The notes beneath the pieces were generated by a model. It saw only the letters and a program-made list of their open reading frames with translations. It was not told the origin of the DNA and ran no database searches. A stretch of DNA of 64,000 nt from NCBI GenBank assembly GCA_030696305.1, contig JAUYSP010000028.1, positions 1-64,000 on the forward strand, written 5' to 3'. Made by a program: the position numbers and the translations under genes. This stretch comes from Legionellaceae bacterium (GTDB taxonomy: Bacteria; Pseudomonadota; Gammaproteobacteria; Legionellales; Legionellaceae). This document shows positions 1-8,594 of this stretch, piece by piece (position 1 is the stretch's first letter; every line of letters starts with the position of its first letter).

Positions 1-666
1 TTAGGTATTGCACGCACGTCAGGACAAACATTTACCTTACAAGAACTAAAAAAAGCTTACAAAAAACTTGCCCTAAAAACACATCCTGATAGGAAAAACG
101 ACACTCAAGTTTCATTTGTCCTGGTTGCCAATGCCTATCAAGATATTCTTGAAAAAATCCAGTCTGAAAACAAGCAACAATCAAACCTTACGCCCAAGTT
201 TGCGGCAAATTTGGCAAAATTAGATAAAAAAATTGACGAGCTGCTCGCAAAAACACGAGAATTTAAGCGTGAAAAGCAAGAATCTGCAAAACGTACCGAT
301 AATTACATCAGACATGCCGATGATTACATCAGACATGTCGATGATTTTTGCAGTGGAGTTAGAGAATTACAGGTAGCGGTTTCCATCTTCGCGGCGCAAG
401 TTGCTGAAGATGATGCAGAACTAAGAACCAGCGACGATGCTTTGGATCACCCTCGAATCAAAGAAGAGGACGATGAAATCATTAAGTCTACCGAAGAATT
501 AGTTAAAACCCAAATACAAGTGGCAGAGGCAACAAAGCAGCGCCTAGAGAGAGCTGATATGAGCACGCAAGATACAAGCCATCATCGCTTCATGAAGCCA
601 GCCAAAGAACCTGCAAATAGATCAGGTTCGGCAGAAGCTACTCATAGCATGTCTTTAGAACACTGA
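1..666 (+). CDS. J-domain (DnaJ-like) protein, 5' end outside window
   Basis: The reading frame is open from base 1 and ends at the stop at 664-666, so only the N-terminus is missing. The first visible residues form helices II and III of a J-domain, with the diagnostic HPD tripeptide encoded at about 82-90 (LKTHPDRKND). J-domains stimulate the ATPase of Hsp70/DnaK. After residue 60 comes a charged, probably coiled-coil region with a short internal repeat (NYIRHADDYIRHVDDFC), then a polar tail. There is no G/F region, zinc finger or DnaJ C-terminal domain, so this is a stand-alone J-protein (class III type), not DnaJ itself. Such proteins occur both as co-chaperones and as translocated effectors in Legionellales. 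Which applies here cannot be told from the sequence. Confidence 0.8.
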   Translation, partial: LGIARTSGQTFTLQELKKAYKKLALKTHPDRKNDTQVSFVLVANAYQDILEKIQSENKQQSNLTPKFAANLAKLDKKIDELLAKTREFKREKQESAKRTDNYIRHADDYIRHVDDFCSGVRELQVAVSIFAAQVAEDDAELRTSDDALDHPRIKEEDDEIIKSTEELVKTQIQVAEATKQRLERADMSTQDTSHHRFMKPAKEPANRSGSAEATHSMSLEH

Positions 667-685
667 ATATTTTGGAGCAAAAGAA

Positions 686-1031
686 ATGCGTTATCCAGCA
701 TTAAGCGAAAAACAGTTATCTCGATTCAGCTACCATCCGTTTTGGGGGTTGATAAAGCCATTGCGCGAACAACTCCGCTTCTGATGGGTCTATTTTCATT
801 TGTCACGCTAGTAGCATTCAGTATGCATCAGACAAAGGCGTTTGCTAGCCAGGAAACAACCTCCTGGTATAGCAAAGAAGGAAATCTTACATTCTCAGAT
901 ATTCTAGCAATCGTCAGGCGATCGATTTGGTCGAAAAGTATTTTTTAAAGTCTGAAAATTAGCTTGATTTGGATAAATACTCAGAGGAAAAAATAAATTA
1001 TTTGATCTATCAACTCACTTTAGCCGCTTAA
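686..1031 (+). pseudogene. Decayed small gene of unknown function
   Basis: A well-placed GGAG precedes the ATG at 686, but that frame stops after 32 codons (TGA 782-784). A second frame starting at the overlapping ATG at 784 codes for a hydrophobic, signal-like segment (GLFSFVTLVAFSMHQTKAFAS) and stops at about 948. A third frame from about 908 reads QAIDLVEKYFLKSEN, stop, then LDLDKYSEEKINYLIYQL to the stop at 1029-1031. The last two frames look like one protein split by a frameshift and an in-frame stop. I infer a degenerate exported or membrane protein gene, but no family is recognised. The first 32-codon frame may be unrelated. Confidence 0.4.
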
Positions 1032-1033
1032 AA

Positions 1034-1078
1034 AGCCCTTCGAGACGCGTGCTACGCACGCTCCTCCAGGGCGAACGG
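1034..1078. repeat. Hairpin-forming intergenic repeat
   Basis: The arms GCGTGC and GCACGC (1047-1052 and 1056-1061) form a tight stem with a TAC loop. This sits inside a weaker outer stem made by GCCCT at about 1035 and AGGGC at 1068-1072. The GC content is well above the surrounding AT-rich sequence. It looks like a REP-type dispersed element, although no second copy of this exact unit is in the window. The following AAAATGGCTAAACTCGA at about 1086-1102 has a near copy at about 62294-62310. Confidence 0.5.
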
Positions 1079-1148
1079 TTCGGGGAAAAATGGCTAAACT
1101 CGATGTCTATGAACAACACACATAACATCGGTGAACCATCCTAAAAAA

Positions 1149-1724
1149 CTACTGCCTCACAAACTCACATTTGCCAGTAGTATGAAATGCAGCTTCCCCA
1201 TTTTCTAAAAACTCAACTTCAGAGTGAATAATTAATTTGTCATCCTGCAGCTTCCAAATCACGCGTGCCAAAGATGAATTGATTGATCGTTTATAACCTG
1301 GAAAATCACGATTTTCGATACTTATGAAGTTAAATAATAAAGTTGAATTGTTGATCCAGTTAAAGGTTAAGTGATATGTGGAAAATCCATTCTCATCACT
1401 CAAGTGCTCACTTAAATCTTTTCCAATTTCATATTCATCAGAGATACCCTCCCCTAATATTTTTATCAATGATGCAGTGTTTTCAATACGAAAGTGCTCT
1501 TTCGTGATTTCATCATCAATGTCTCCTTCTTTTACATGACATTGCCCTGCCCAATCTCCTGTGAAATCAGTGTAGGCTTCATCACCAAACGACGAGGTTT
1601 GTGCTTTTATTGTATGATGAGGAATGGCATGTAGCTTAAAAGGCATAATTTGTTGCAAAGGTGTAGCTTGAGCAAAAACAACCCATGAAAATCCTAACAG
1701 AATACCAACCACACGCTTCAACAT
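1149..1724 (-). CDS. Exported protein of unknown function
   Basis: The product has about 191 residues and begins with a clear Sec signal peptide (MLKRVVGILLGFSWVVFAQA, cleavage predicted after AQA). The mature part contains DFTGDWAGQCHVK near its N-terminus and a C-terminal GKCEFVRQ, so the two cysteines could form a disulphide. The predicted mostly-beta character and the GxWxGxC pattern recall small lipocalin-like periplasmic proteins, but I recognise no family. A TTG two codons upstream is in frame, but GAGG lies 7 bases before the ATG at 1724, which decides the start. The gene stands alone and points away from the toxin-antitoxin pair that follows. Confidence 0.7.
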   Translation of the reverse strand: MLKRVVGILLGFSWVVFAQATPLQQIMPFKLHAIPHHTIKAQTSSFGDEAYTDFTGDWAGQCHVKEGDIDDEITKEHFRIENTASLIKILGEGISDEYEIGKDLSEHLSDENGFSTYHLTFNWINNSTLLFNFISIENRDFPGYKRSINSSLARVIWKLQDDKLIIHSEVEFLENGEAAFHTTGKCEFVRQ

Positions 1725-1870
1725 AATCAATCCTCAAAAAAAGAAAACATGTTAACATAACGTCATTATTTATCCAAGTAAATTTGTTTTTGCTCAGTTA
1801 TAATAACCTATAATTTGCAATTGAAATAAAAATCAAATATAATTTAATATGAAATAATTGGAGCGTTAGC

Positions 1871-2245
1871 ATGAATACGTCTTCGAACACGCTGCATCAA
1901 AAAGAATTCGTCTTAACTAAATCTATTTTAAACTTAATTCATTACTATGATTTGACGGGTAAAGATTTAAGCGAAATGATTGGAATCAGTGAGGCCAGTG
2001 TGAGTCGTTTAAATCAAGGGAAAAAACTGCTCTCGCCCAACACAAAAGAAGGTGAGCTCGCGTTGCTTTTAGTTAGAGTTTATCGAAGTTTAAATTCGTT
2101 AGTTGGAAATAACCACACTAAAGCTAAGATTTGGTTAAATAAACATAATGATTATTTTCACCAAAAACCCATAGACTGCATGAAAACAGTTTCGGGTTTA
2201 GTTGCGGTACTAAATTACCTTGATGCAATGCGTGGCAAGTTATGA
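1871..2245 (+). CDS. Xre/MbcA/ParS-family antitoxin
   Basis: A 124-residue protein with an N-terminal helix-turn-helix (DLSEMIGISEASVSRLNQGKK, about residues 33-53) followed by the MbcA/ParS/Xre toxin-binding region (LLVRVYRSLNSLVGN, then AKIWLNKHNDYFHQKPIDCM and the end LVAVLNYLDAMRG). That C-terminal arrangement defines the antitoxin partner of RES-domain toxins. GGAG lies 7 bases before the ATG. The stop overlaps the next start by ATGA, giving translational coupling with the toxin. Family knowledge says the antitoxin binds the toxin and represses the shared promoter. The AT-rich stretch upstream is the likely operator, but I see no clear palindrome. Confidence 0.88.
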   Translation: MNTSSNTLHQKEFVLTKSILNLIHYYDLTGKDLSEMIGISEASVSRLNQGKKLLSPNTKEGELALLLVRVYRSLNSLVGNNHTKAKIWLNKHNDYFHQKPIDCMKTVSGLVAVLNYLDAMRGKL

Positions 2246-2955
2246 CTACTTGGGACGAATGTAATGGACTTAATCATCTCATTCCTTTATCGCTTGAACC
2301 ATGGAGAATAGTTGAAGCGCAACATATTTCAAGTTCTCGTGATTTAGTCGATACCATCGACGAGCACGATCTTTTAGAAACATTACTCGAAGAAACCAAA
2401 CCGTTCATCTCTCCAAAAAAACATTATTTAATTTTTACACCTTTTCGATATCCCCCATTGAAATACGGCTCTCGCTTTGGGTCCTTAGATCAACCCTCAT
2501 TGTGGTATGGCTCACTCGAACTCGAAACAGCTTTTGCTGAGGTTGCGTATTATCGACGCCAATTTTTAAAAGACACGCATGGTGCGCTAGGTTATATAGA
2601 AACCCCTGTAACAGCTTTCTGTACGTATTTAAAAACGCACCGGGGGATCGATCTGACTCACATCCCTTTTGCTGACTATCATCAACTCACATCCTCGAAG
2701 GAAAGCCATACGTATAGTCAATCCTTAGGTAAAGCAATGCGCCAAGCACATATCGAAGCATTTATTTATTTTTCCGCAAGAACCGATAATCCAAGCAAAA
2801 ATATCGCCGCTTATACCCCAAATGTCTTTCACATGAAAAAAAATCAATACATCCATAATCAACAAAATTGGACTTGTATAGCAAATAAAAACTCGATTGA
2901 GTTTATCCGTTGTGACATGTTAAAGAACGAAAGACTGACATTTACGATTGAATAA
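2242..2955 (+). CDS. RES-domain toxin (NAD+-degrading family)
   Basis: A 237-residue protein with the RES signature: Arg in GSRFG (R78), then LWYGSLELETAFAEVAYYR (residues 87-105) supplying the conserved Tyr and Glu, and a Ser in IYFSAR (S178). RES toxins such as MbcT degrade NAD+ and arrest growth unless held by the Xre/MbcA partner. The start overlaps the antitoxin stop (ATGA at 2242-2245). All three name-giving residues are present and the length is normal, so the toxin looks functional. The order antitoxin-toxin is the usual one for this type II system. Confidence 0.87.
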   Translation: MTTWDECNGLNHLIPLSLEPWRIVEAQHISSSRDLVDTIDEHDLLETLLEETKPFISPKKHYLIFTPFRYPPLKYGSRFGSLDQPSLWYGSLELETAFAEVAYYRRQFLKDTHGALGYIETPVTAFCTYLKTHRGIDLTHIPFADYHQLTSSKESHTYSQSLGKAMRQAHIEAFIYFSARTDNPSKNIAAYTPNVFHMKKNQYIHNQQNWTCIANKNSIEFIRCDMLKNERLTFTIE

Positions 2956-3016
2956 TTGCCGTCTACTAGAACTTTGCGTATTTCATTAGATAGGTTATCA
3001 TTACGATTGTTAGTAG

Positions 3017-4522
3017 ATGTATCCACATTGGAGTTCAAGAATTAAACTCATTTCAAAAGAAACATCTGTTCTTACCGGACTGATCATTGTCTCTTTATTA
3101 ATAAGACTCGTTGCAATTGGCTCGATCGATTTGATTGCTGAAGAAGCATATTATTGGAATTACGCCAATCATCTTGATTTTGGATACTTAGATCATCCCC
3201 CAATGGTGGCTGTGCTTATCAAACTTTCTACCCTGGTGTTTGGGATTAATGAATTTGGTGTACGCTTTACCTCCATTTTGTGTTGGTTTGTATGTGTATT
3301 TTTTAGTTATAAACTAACTGAATTAATTAGACCTCAAGCCGGAAAAAACGCGGTTTTATTATTAGCTATTTTACCTTTTTTCTTTATCCACTCATTAATC
3401 ATAACACCTGATTTGCCTTTGATTGCTTGTTGGTCTGCAACACTCTATTACCTTTATTTAGCTTTGATTAAAAACGAACGAACTGCCTGGTACCAGGTAG
3501 GGCTTTGGTTAGGGCTTGGCATGCTCTCCAAATATACTATTGCCTTGCTCGGTCTAGCGACGTTGATTTATATGATTAGCATAAAAGATGCGCGGCGTTG
3601 GTTTTTCTCACCTCAACCATATCTTGCCGTACTTATTTCAATTTTTATTTTTTCCCCTGTAATTTACTGGAATGCAACACACGAATGGGTTTCTTTTTTA
3701 TTCCAAAGTACGCGTCGCCTATCAGCACAAGAAAGCTTTTCGTTTCATGCTTTACTCGCATTATTTGGCTTATTTTTAACACCTGTCGGTATATGGGGAT
3801 TTGTAACGCTTTTCAAAAGACCAAAAAAATCGCCCCGGCAATTAAATAAAACCACTTTGCGATTTTTACAAATATACTCCCTCACCCCCTTAATTATTTT
3901 TGCATTATTCAGCTTAACACATGAAATTAAATTTAATTGGATTGGCCCTTCTTTACTTGCAATTGTTCCATGGCTTGCTGCGTTAGATAGCCCTATTATG
4001 CGTAAAGGCTGGATGATTACGAGTATCTCGTTATTATTTTTTTACATAGCGATGCTTTGTTGCTTGCGCCTAGGCACACCTGAAGTGGCGTACCGAGCAT
4101 TTTTAAACAAATACATTGATTGGAATGACTTTAACCAACAAATTTATAACATTGCAACCAAGGCAGAAAAACAGCTGCATGCTTCTATTTCTCTTATCCC
4201 TTTAGATCGCTATAACATTGCAAGCGAACTTTCATTTTATCAAGCAAAATCATTAGCTGAAAATAAAGCCTCTCATTCCCATTCTGTTATTGGCATGGAC
4301 ATATTTGGCTATGAATCGTTGATGTATCGATATTGGACCAAAGAAAAGGTGTTTACTGATAAAATAGCCCTATTAATTTCTGTAGAACCCACTTTATTTG
4401 AAAGAGAAGATATTGTGAATAAATTTACAGTATTATCCTCCACTCAAACCTTTTGGGCTCATAATCAAGGTAAAGCTGATAATATCACACCGTATTATTA
4501 TCAAATTGTAAAATTGAGATAA
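3017..4522 (+). CDS. GT-C glycosyltransferase, ArnT/PMT family (GT39/83-like)
   Basis: A 501-residue polytopic membrane protein with roughly ten to twelve hydrophobic segments and a C-terminal soluble part (about 370-501). The first periplasmic loop holds LIAEEAYYWNYANHL followed by DFGYLDHPPMVA, the acidic-pair and DHPP signature of the PMT_2/ArnT clan. Members move a sugar from a polyprenyl-phosphate donor to lipid A, lipids or proteins on the outer face of the inner membrane. The next gene (4576-5322, minus) encodes a synthase of exactly that type of donor. The convergent pair therefore probably forms one glycosylation route, although the acceptor is unknown. The ribosome site before the ATG is weak. 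Confidence 0.82.
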   Translation: MYPHWSSRIKLISKETSVLTGLIIVSLLIRLVAIGSIDLIAEEAYYWNYANHLDFGYLDHPPMVAVLIKLSTLVFGINEFGVRFTSILCWFVCVFFSYKLTELIRPQAGKNAVLLLAILPFFFIHSLIITPDLPLIACWSATLYYLYLALIKNERTAWYQVGLWLGLGMLSKYTIALLGLATLIYMISIKDARRWFFSPQPYLAVLISIFIFSPVIYWNATHEWVSFLFQSTRRLSAQESFSFHALLALFGLFLTPVGIWGFVTLFKRPKKSPRQLNKTTLRFLQIYSLTPLIIFALFSLTHEIKFNWIGPSLLAIVPWLAALDSPIMRKGWMITSISLLFFYIAMLCCLRLGTPEVAYRAFLNKYIDWNDFNQQIYNIATKAEKQLHASISLIPLDRYNIASELSFYQAKSLAENKASHSHSVIGMDIFGYESLMYRYWTKEKVFTDKIALLISVEPTLFEREDIVNKFTVLSSTQTFWAHNQGKADNITPYYYQIVKLR

Positions 4523-4575
4523 GCGCTCACGTCATCTTAATAGCTGTGAGCACTCTTTATATCTAATATCTTAAA

Positions 4576-5322
4576 TTAAGATAGAATACGTCTAATTTCT
4601 TGAAATCGCAGGATAAACAACACTCGCAATGAATCAATAATACTATTTGCAGGTAATTTACTTTGGCCTTTTACCCTATCTACAAATACAATTGGATATT
4701 CACAGATTTTAGCGTGTTGTTTATGTAGTAACCACAAAAGCTGTAATTTATAAGCATAGTGATTCGATAAAAATTGTTCATCCAGCGCCTGTTGTAATAC
4801 AGCACGCCGGGTTATACGAAACCCACTGGTAAAATCTTTATATTTTGAGGTCAATATAAACCGGGCGATATAATTCCCCAATACCGAAATAAACTTTCGT
4901 TGCCAGCCCCAGTCATTTGGAATTTGACCATCCGGGACATAACGACTACCTAACACCACGTCATGTGTTTTTGCTCGCTCAAGCATCGGAGCTATGTATT
5001 TCGGTTGGTGAGATAAATCCGCATCAAATTCAATCACAATATCTGCTGATAAGCTATTTAAGGCATAGTGCATGGCTTGCATGTAAGCAGAACCTAAACC
5101 TGATTTTTGAGGTTCTGTTTGTAAATGTAACCAAGAATAGGTTTGTTGCAAATGTAATACTAGCGTTTGTGTTTTATCAACTGAAGCGCTATCAAAAACT
5201 AATACATGAATATCAAAATCAGTAATTGCTTCCCTTATTTTAGAAATTGCAGCAATAGTATCTTCTATCACTTCTGCTTCATTGTAGGTAGGAATAATCA
5301 CAACTACTTTTTCAACATTCAT
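4576..5322 (-). CDS. Polyprenol-phosphate sugar synthase (DPM1-like, GT2)
   Basis: A 248-residue GT-A family 2 enzyme. The N-terminus VVVIIPTYNEAEVIEDTIAAI is the nucleotide-sugar site, EFDADLSHQPKYI (about residues 104-116) carries the DxD-type metal motif, and GSRYVPDG and FTSGFR follow as in dolichol/polyprenol monophosphomannose synthases. It lacks the C-terminal membrane anchor of the longer forms. It should charge a polyprenyl phosphate with a hexose at the cytoplasmic face, feeding the GT-C transferase encoded convergently at 3017-4522. An in-frame ATG six codons upstream (5340) exists, but family alignment of MNVEKVVVIIPTYNE favours 5322. Neither start has a strong ribosome site. Confidence 0.85.
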   Translation of the reverse strand: MNVEKVVVIIPTYNEAEVIEDTIAAISKIREAITDFDIHVLVFDSASVDKTQTLVLHLQQTYSWLHLQTEPQKSGLGSAYMQAMHYALNSLSADIVIEFDADLSHQPKYIAPMLERAKTHDVVLGSRYVPDGQIPNDWGWQRKFISVLGNYIARFILTSKYKDFTSGFRITRRAVLQQALDEQFLSNHYAYKLQLLWLLHKQHAKICEYPIVFVDRVKGQSKLPANSIIDSLRVLFILRFQEIRRILS

Positions 5323-5418
5323 AAGTACTCGGCTTCTCATTAATTATTTAACGAGTGTATTATAATGAAGTTGAGAAATTTTGCATTTGAAATTTTTCAA
5401 TAAACAATTGGACGAAAA

Positions 5419-5756
5419 ATGTTTGTACGACTCATCGAAAATAAAATTCAACTAGCCTTAACGGATACTCCCGTTGTATTTCTCATCGGGCCACGGCAAG
5501 CAGGAAAGACTACTATTGCCAAACATCTTGGAAAGTTGAAGTTGACTTAATCATTGAAAATAGTTTAGGCGAACTTATCGCAATCGAAATCAAAGCGTCA
5601 TCAACCATCATGCAGCATGATTTAACCGGTTTAAAAAAACTTGCTAATATTGCCCAAGAAAAATTAAAGATTGGTATTTTACTTTATGATGGAGATCACA
5701 CCAGTGCATTTGGAGACAAGCTATTTGCTGTTCCTATCGCCGCACTTTGGTCTTAA
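5419..5756 (+). pseudogene. Collapsed AAA-type ATPase (DUF4143 family) remnant
   Basis: The first 43 codons read MFVRLIENKIQLALTDTPVV then FLIGPRQAGKTTIAKHL, the Walker A start of the ATPase family whose C-terminal part is DUF4143. The frame stops at 5548-5550. From about 5532 another frame reads KVEVDLIIENSLGELIAIEI and continues to IAALWS, stop 5754-5756. This is the restriction-endonuclease-like C-terminal tail of the same family. Full proteins have about 380 to 420 residues, so roughly 0.8-0.9 kb was lost by an internal deletion that also shifted the frame. No function is expected to remain. Confidence 0.8.
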
Positions 5757-5822
5757 GAAAGCTCTAGTGCGGTATTGTTCAATATAGTATAGATTTAGAG
5801 TTGCATCTTTTGCGTTTGGTAT

Positions 5823-6032
5823 TTAGTCCGTCAAAATCTTCACATTAGTTGCATATAAGCCGCGATCACCCGTTTTACATTCATAGCTGATTCGTTGTCC
5901 TATTTGTAATTCTTTATATCCAGCCATTTCAACCTCAGAAAAATGCACAAAAACTTCAGCATCGCCATTGTCTGCGGTAATAAATCCATAGCCCTTGATT
6001 TTATTAAAGCGACTCACGCTTCCAGTTGGCAT
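5823..6032 (-). CDS. Cold-shock domain protein
   Basis: A 69-residue single OB-fold protein with both nucleic-acid-binding motifs, RNP1 as KGYGFI (residues 13-18) and RNP2 as VFVHF (about 27-31). This is the CspA family, RNA/single-stranded DNA chaperones that melt structured mRNA. The length and the start MPTGSVSRFNKIKGYGF are standard. It is a single gene with its own upstream region. Whether it responds to cold cannot be judged. Confidence 0.95.
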   Translation of the reverse strand: MPTGSVSRFNKIKGYGFITADNGDAEVFVHFSEVEMAGYKELQIGQRISYECKTGDRGLYATNVKILTD

Positions 6033-6192
6033 TGATATTCTCCTAATTTGAGAGATGGACCATTTAATTTATTTAAAAACATGAAGACTATCGTAGTTTG
6101 ATTAGATAAACAACTCTGGCAGAAATTACTGAAAATTGACTATTTGTGAAGAATATTCTAATATTCGACCCAAATTATTTGACTTAACTATT

Positions 6193-6900
6193 ATGAAACA
6201 ATACGTTATTGCAGCTTTTTATAAATTTATCCCGCTTGATGATTACGAAAGCATGAAAATACCGATGCTAGCGGCGATGAAAGAAAATAATATTTTGGGC
6301 ACTATCATTCTAGCGCATGAAGGTATTAATGGTGGCTTTGCTGGCCATGCAGCAGACATGGCTCATTTTTATGCTTTTATGCATGAAGAACCGCGTTTTG
6401 CCGATTTAGTTTTTAAAGAAACCTATAGTGATATGATGCCTTATGAAAAAGCAAAGGTTAAATTTCGTAAGGAAATCGTCACATTGGGTGTCCCGGATCT
6501 GAGTCCTTTACAAGAAACAGGAACTCGAGTTGAGCCTGCTGAATGGAATGAATTAATATCCGACCCAGAAGTTGTTGTTGTGGATACTCGCAATAGTTAT
6601 GAAGTGGAATTGGGAACGTTTAAACATGCGATTGATCCACAAACTGAAAACTTTCGTGATTTTCCGGCCTATGTTCAACAACATTTATTAGATAAAAAAG
6701 ATAAAAAAATTGCTATGTTTTGCACGGGTGGGATACGCTGTGAAAAATCGACCGCTTATTTAAAATCACTTGGATTTGATGATGTATATCAGTTAGAAGG
6801 TGGTGTTTTAAATTATATTAAAACTATTCCAGCTGAAGAATCGTTGTGGGAAGGCAGTTGCTTTGTTTTTGATGAGCGTATCGCTGTTCAGTCTTCTTAA
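6193..6900 (+). CDS. trhO: tRNA uridine(34) 5-hydroxylase, rhodanese type
   Basis: A 235-residue YceA/TrhO protein. The N-terminal ferredoxin-like domain begins [18 protein letters not shown] and contains LAHEGINGG. The C-terminal rhodanese domain has [15 protein letters not shown] and the active-site loop [11 protein letters not shown], whose first Cys is catalytic. TrhO hydroxylates U34 of certain tRNAs on the way to (m)cmo5U, in an oxygen- and rhodanese-dependent manner. It lacks the C-terminal zinc-binding extension of the 350-residue E. coli protein. This short form is common in related bacteria. A TTG 19 codons upstream is in frame, but family alignment fixes the ATG at 6193. Confidence 0.92.
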   Translation: MKQYVIAAFYKFIPLDDYESMKIPMLAAMKENNILGTIILAHEGINGGFAGHAADMAHFYAFMHEEPRFADLVFKETYSDMMPYEKAKVKFRKEIVTLGVPDLSPLQETGTRVEPAEWNELISDPEVVVVDTRNSYEVELGTFKHAIDPQTENFRDFPAYVQQHLLDKKDKKIAMFCTGGIRCEKSTAYLKSLGFDDVYQLEGGVLNYIKTIPAEESLWEGSCFVFDERIAVQSS

Positions 6901-6907
6901 ATAATTG

Positions 6908-6946
6908 AACAACATATCTAGATCCCGCGGACAAGCCGCGGGACGT
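6908..6946. repeat. Dispersed palindromic repeat (CCCGCGGACAAG family), copy 1
   Basis: The sequence CCCGCGGACAAGCCGCGGG (6924-6942) is a palindrome with an ACAAG loop, preceded by TTGAACAACATATCTAGAT. The combination recurs inverted at 62021-62063, and the core recurs at 62101-62119 and, with A for G and T for C, twice at 46645-46737. It lies between the convergent trhO and murE genes. A function as a bidirectional terminator or REP-like selfish unit is possible. Confidence 0.75.
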
Positions 6947-6971
6947 AGCCCTTGTTGGAACAGACCCTAGC

Positions 6972-8453
6972 CTAATTACAGTGCTTAAGGCCACTTAATG
7001 CCTCCCTTACCACCTCTTGATCAGAAAATACAAAACGTTCATGCCCTATTTGTTGGTAGGCTTCATGGCCCTTACCAGCAATTAATATAATGTCTTGTTT
7101 GTTTGCGCTGTTAAGTGTTTGCTTAATAGCTTCTGTTCTATCTATCACCTTGATTACATTTACAGTAGATAATAGTCCTTCAGCAATTTCTTCTACAATT
7201 TGCACTGGTTCTTCAGTACGCGGATTATCACTGGTTAATACGACATGATCAGCAAGTTGACTGGCTATCCGGCCCATGAGAGGCCTTTTTGTTTTATCAC
7301 GATCACCACCGCAGCCAAACACCACCCAGATCTTTCTCGAAAAAGTATCATGTGATTTTAAGCGGACTAACGTAGACAATACATTTTCCAAAGCGTCAGG
7401 TGTATGAGCATAATCGACCAACACACACGGCTCTTCAGCAACAAGTTCCATTCGGCCTGGTGATGGATTTAACTGAGCCATAACAGAAACCACATCGTCA
7501 ATAGCATAACCATGTGCTAATAAACTACTGTATACCGCAAGGCTATTATATATATTAAAAGCACCTATACTTTTTATTCGGACATGCCGATCTCCCCACG
7601 GCGATTTAACGTCAAATTCACTACCCGTCATACTCAATTGACAGTTGGTTGCATATACATCGCTCCCTTCATGCAATCCATAGGTCAGGCGTTTACATTG
7701 TGGATGTCTGCCCAAATCCATTTGCTTGGCATACTGATCGTCATAATTCAATATTGCCCACTGTAGTGTCGGCGTCATAAATAATTTTGCTTTAGTTTCA
7801 GCGTACGCTTGCATCGTATGATGATAATCCAAATGCTCGTGGCTTAAATTAGTATAAATAGCTTGGATGAAATCTACACCTGCAACGCGCCCTTCGGCTA
7901 ATGCATGCGACGAAACCTCCATACATACCTGCCGGATATGTTGTTTTTTATACTCGTGAAATAAATGTTGTACACATAACGCATCAGGCGTCGTATTCAC
8001 TAGGGGTTTTAAATCCTCCACGTTGCCTTGACCCAAAGTGCCAATATACATCGCTGCTTGACCTAACAGCGCATGAGCTTGTGCCAACTGATAGGCTATG
8101 GTTGTTTTGCCATTAGTTCCTGTAACACCCGTTACTGCTAAAGACTGTGTGGGATTCTCATAAAAACGACCAGCAATATCAGCCAACAAACTGAATAAAT
8201 GCGGTATAGGAATACAAGGAATCGTTTCTGGTAACCCTACTGTGGATGGCAGTGCATTTGGTTCATAAATAATCGCCGCAGCTCCTGATTTCACAGCCTG
8301 CTGTATATACATACGACCATCAGTTGCAGCACCAGGATACGCAATGAATAACGATCCAGATTTGACTTGGCGACTATCATTATGCAATTCAGTAATATCA
8401 CAATTAGGAATTGCTTGTGCAATCCACGGACTCAATAATGCTGCAAGTTTCAT
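6972..8453 (-). CDS. murE: UDP-MurNAc-L-Ala-D-Glu:meso-DAP ligase
   Basis: A 493-residue Mur ligase that adds the third amino acid to the peptidoglycan stem peptide in the cytoplasm. The ATP loop is GTNGKTT (residues 112-118), the carbamylated-lysine region is ETKAKLF (about 219-225), and the C-terminal specificity motif is DNPRTEEP (409-416). DNPR marks enzymes that take meso-diaminopimelate instead of lysine, so the wall is of the Gram-negative type. AGGAG lies before the ATG. It is the last gene of the minus-strand mraZ-rsmH-ftsL-ftsI-murE cluster. A 141-bp gap with an inverted repeat separates it from ftsI. murF and later genes are not adjacent, so the dcw cluster is split. Confidence 0.97.
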   Translation of the reverse strand: MKLAALLSPWIAQAIPNCDITELHNDSRQVKSGSLFIAYPGAATDGRMYIQQAVKSGAAAIIYEPNALPSTVGLPETIPCIPIPHLFSLLADIAGRFYENPTQSLAVTGVTGTNGKTTIAYQLAQAHALLGQAAMYIGTLGQGNVEDLKPLVNTTPDALCVQHLFHEYKKQHIRQVCMEVSSHALAEGRVAGVDFIQAIYTNLSHEHLDYHHTMQAYAETKAKLFMTPTLQWAILNYDDQYAKQMDLGRHPQCKRLTYGLHEGSDVYATNCQLSMTGSEFDVKSPWGDRHVRIKSIGAFNIYNSLAVYSSLLAHGYAIDDVVSVMAQLNPSPGRMELVAEEPCVLVDYAHTPDALENVLSTLVRLKSHDTFSRKIWVVFGCGGDRDKTKRPLMGRIASQLADHVVLTSDNPRTEEPVQIVEEIAEGLLSTVNVIKVIDRTEAIKQTLNSANKQDIILIAGKGHEAYQQIGHERFVFSDQEVVREALSGLKHCN

Positions 8454-8490
8454 CGTATTTCTCCTAATGCAACTCCCCCGGAATGTAACA

Positions 8491-8566
8491 CGAACGCAGT
8501 GAGGGAGCTCTAATTGACTAGATTCGCGCCAAATCCTGGAGATCCCTCACTGCGTTCGGGATGACG
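8491..8566. repeat. Inverted repeat between ftsI and murE
   Basis: CGAACGCAGTGAGGGA at 8491-8506 pairs perfectly with TCCCTCACTGCGTTCG at 8543-8558. The right arm belongs to a unit, GGAGATCCCTCACTGCGTTC at 8538-8557 followed by GGGATGACG, that recurs with two changes at 61787-61816 inside pgpA. In the ftsI-murE transcript this would form a long hairpin with a 36-base loop. No U-run follows on the minus strand, so it is not a classical terminator. Confidence 0.75.
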
Positions 8567-8594
8567 TTACTTCAGATTGGGTTAATAAAAAACC

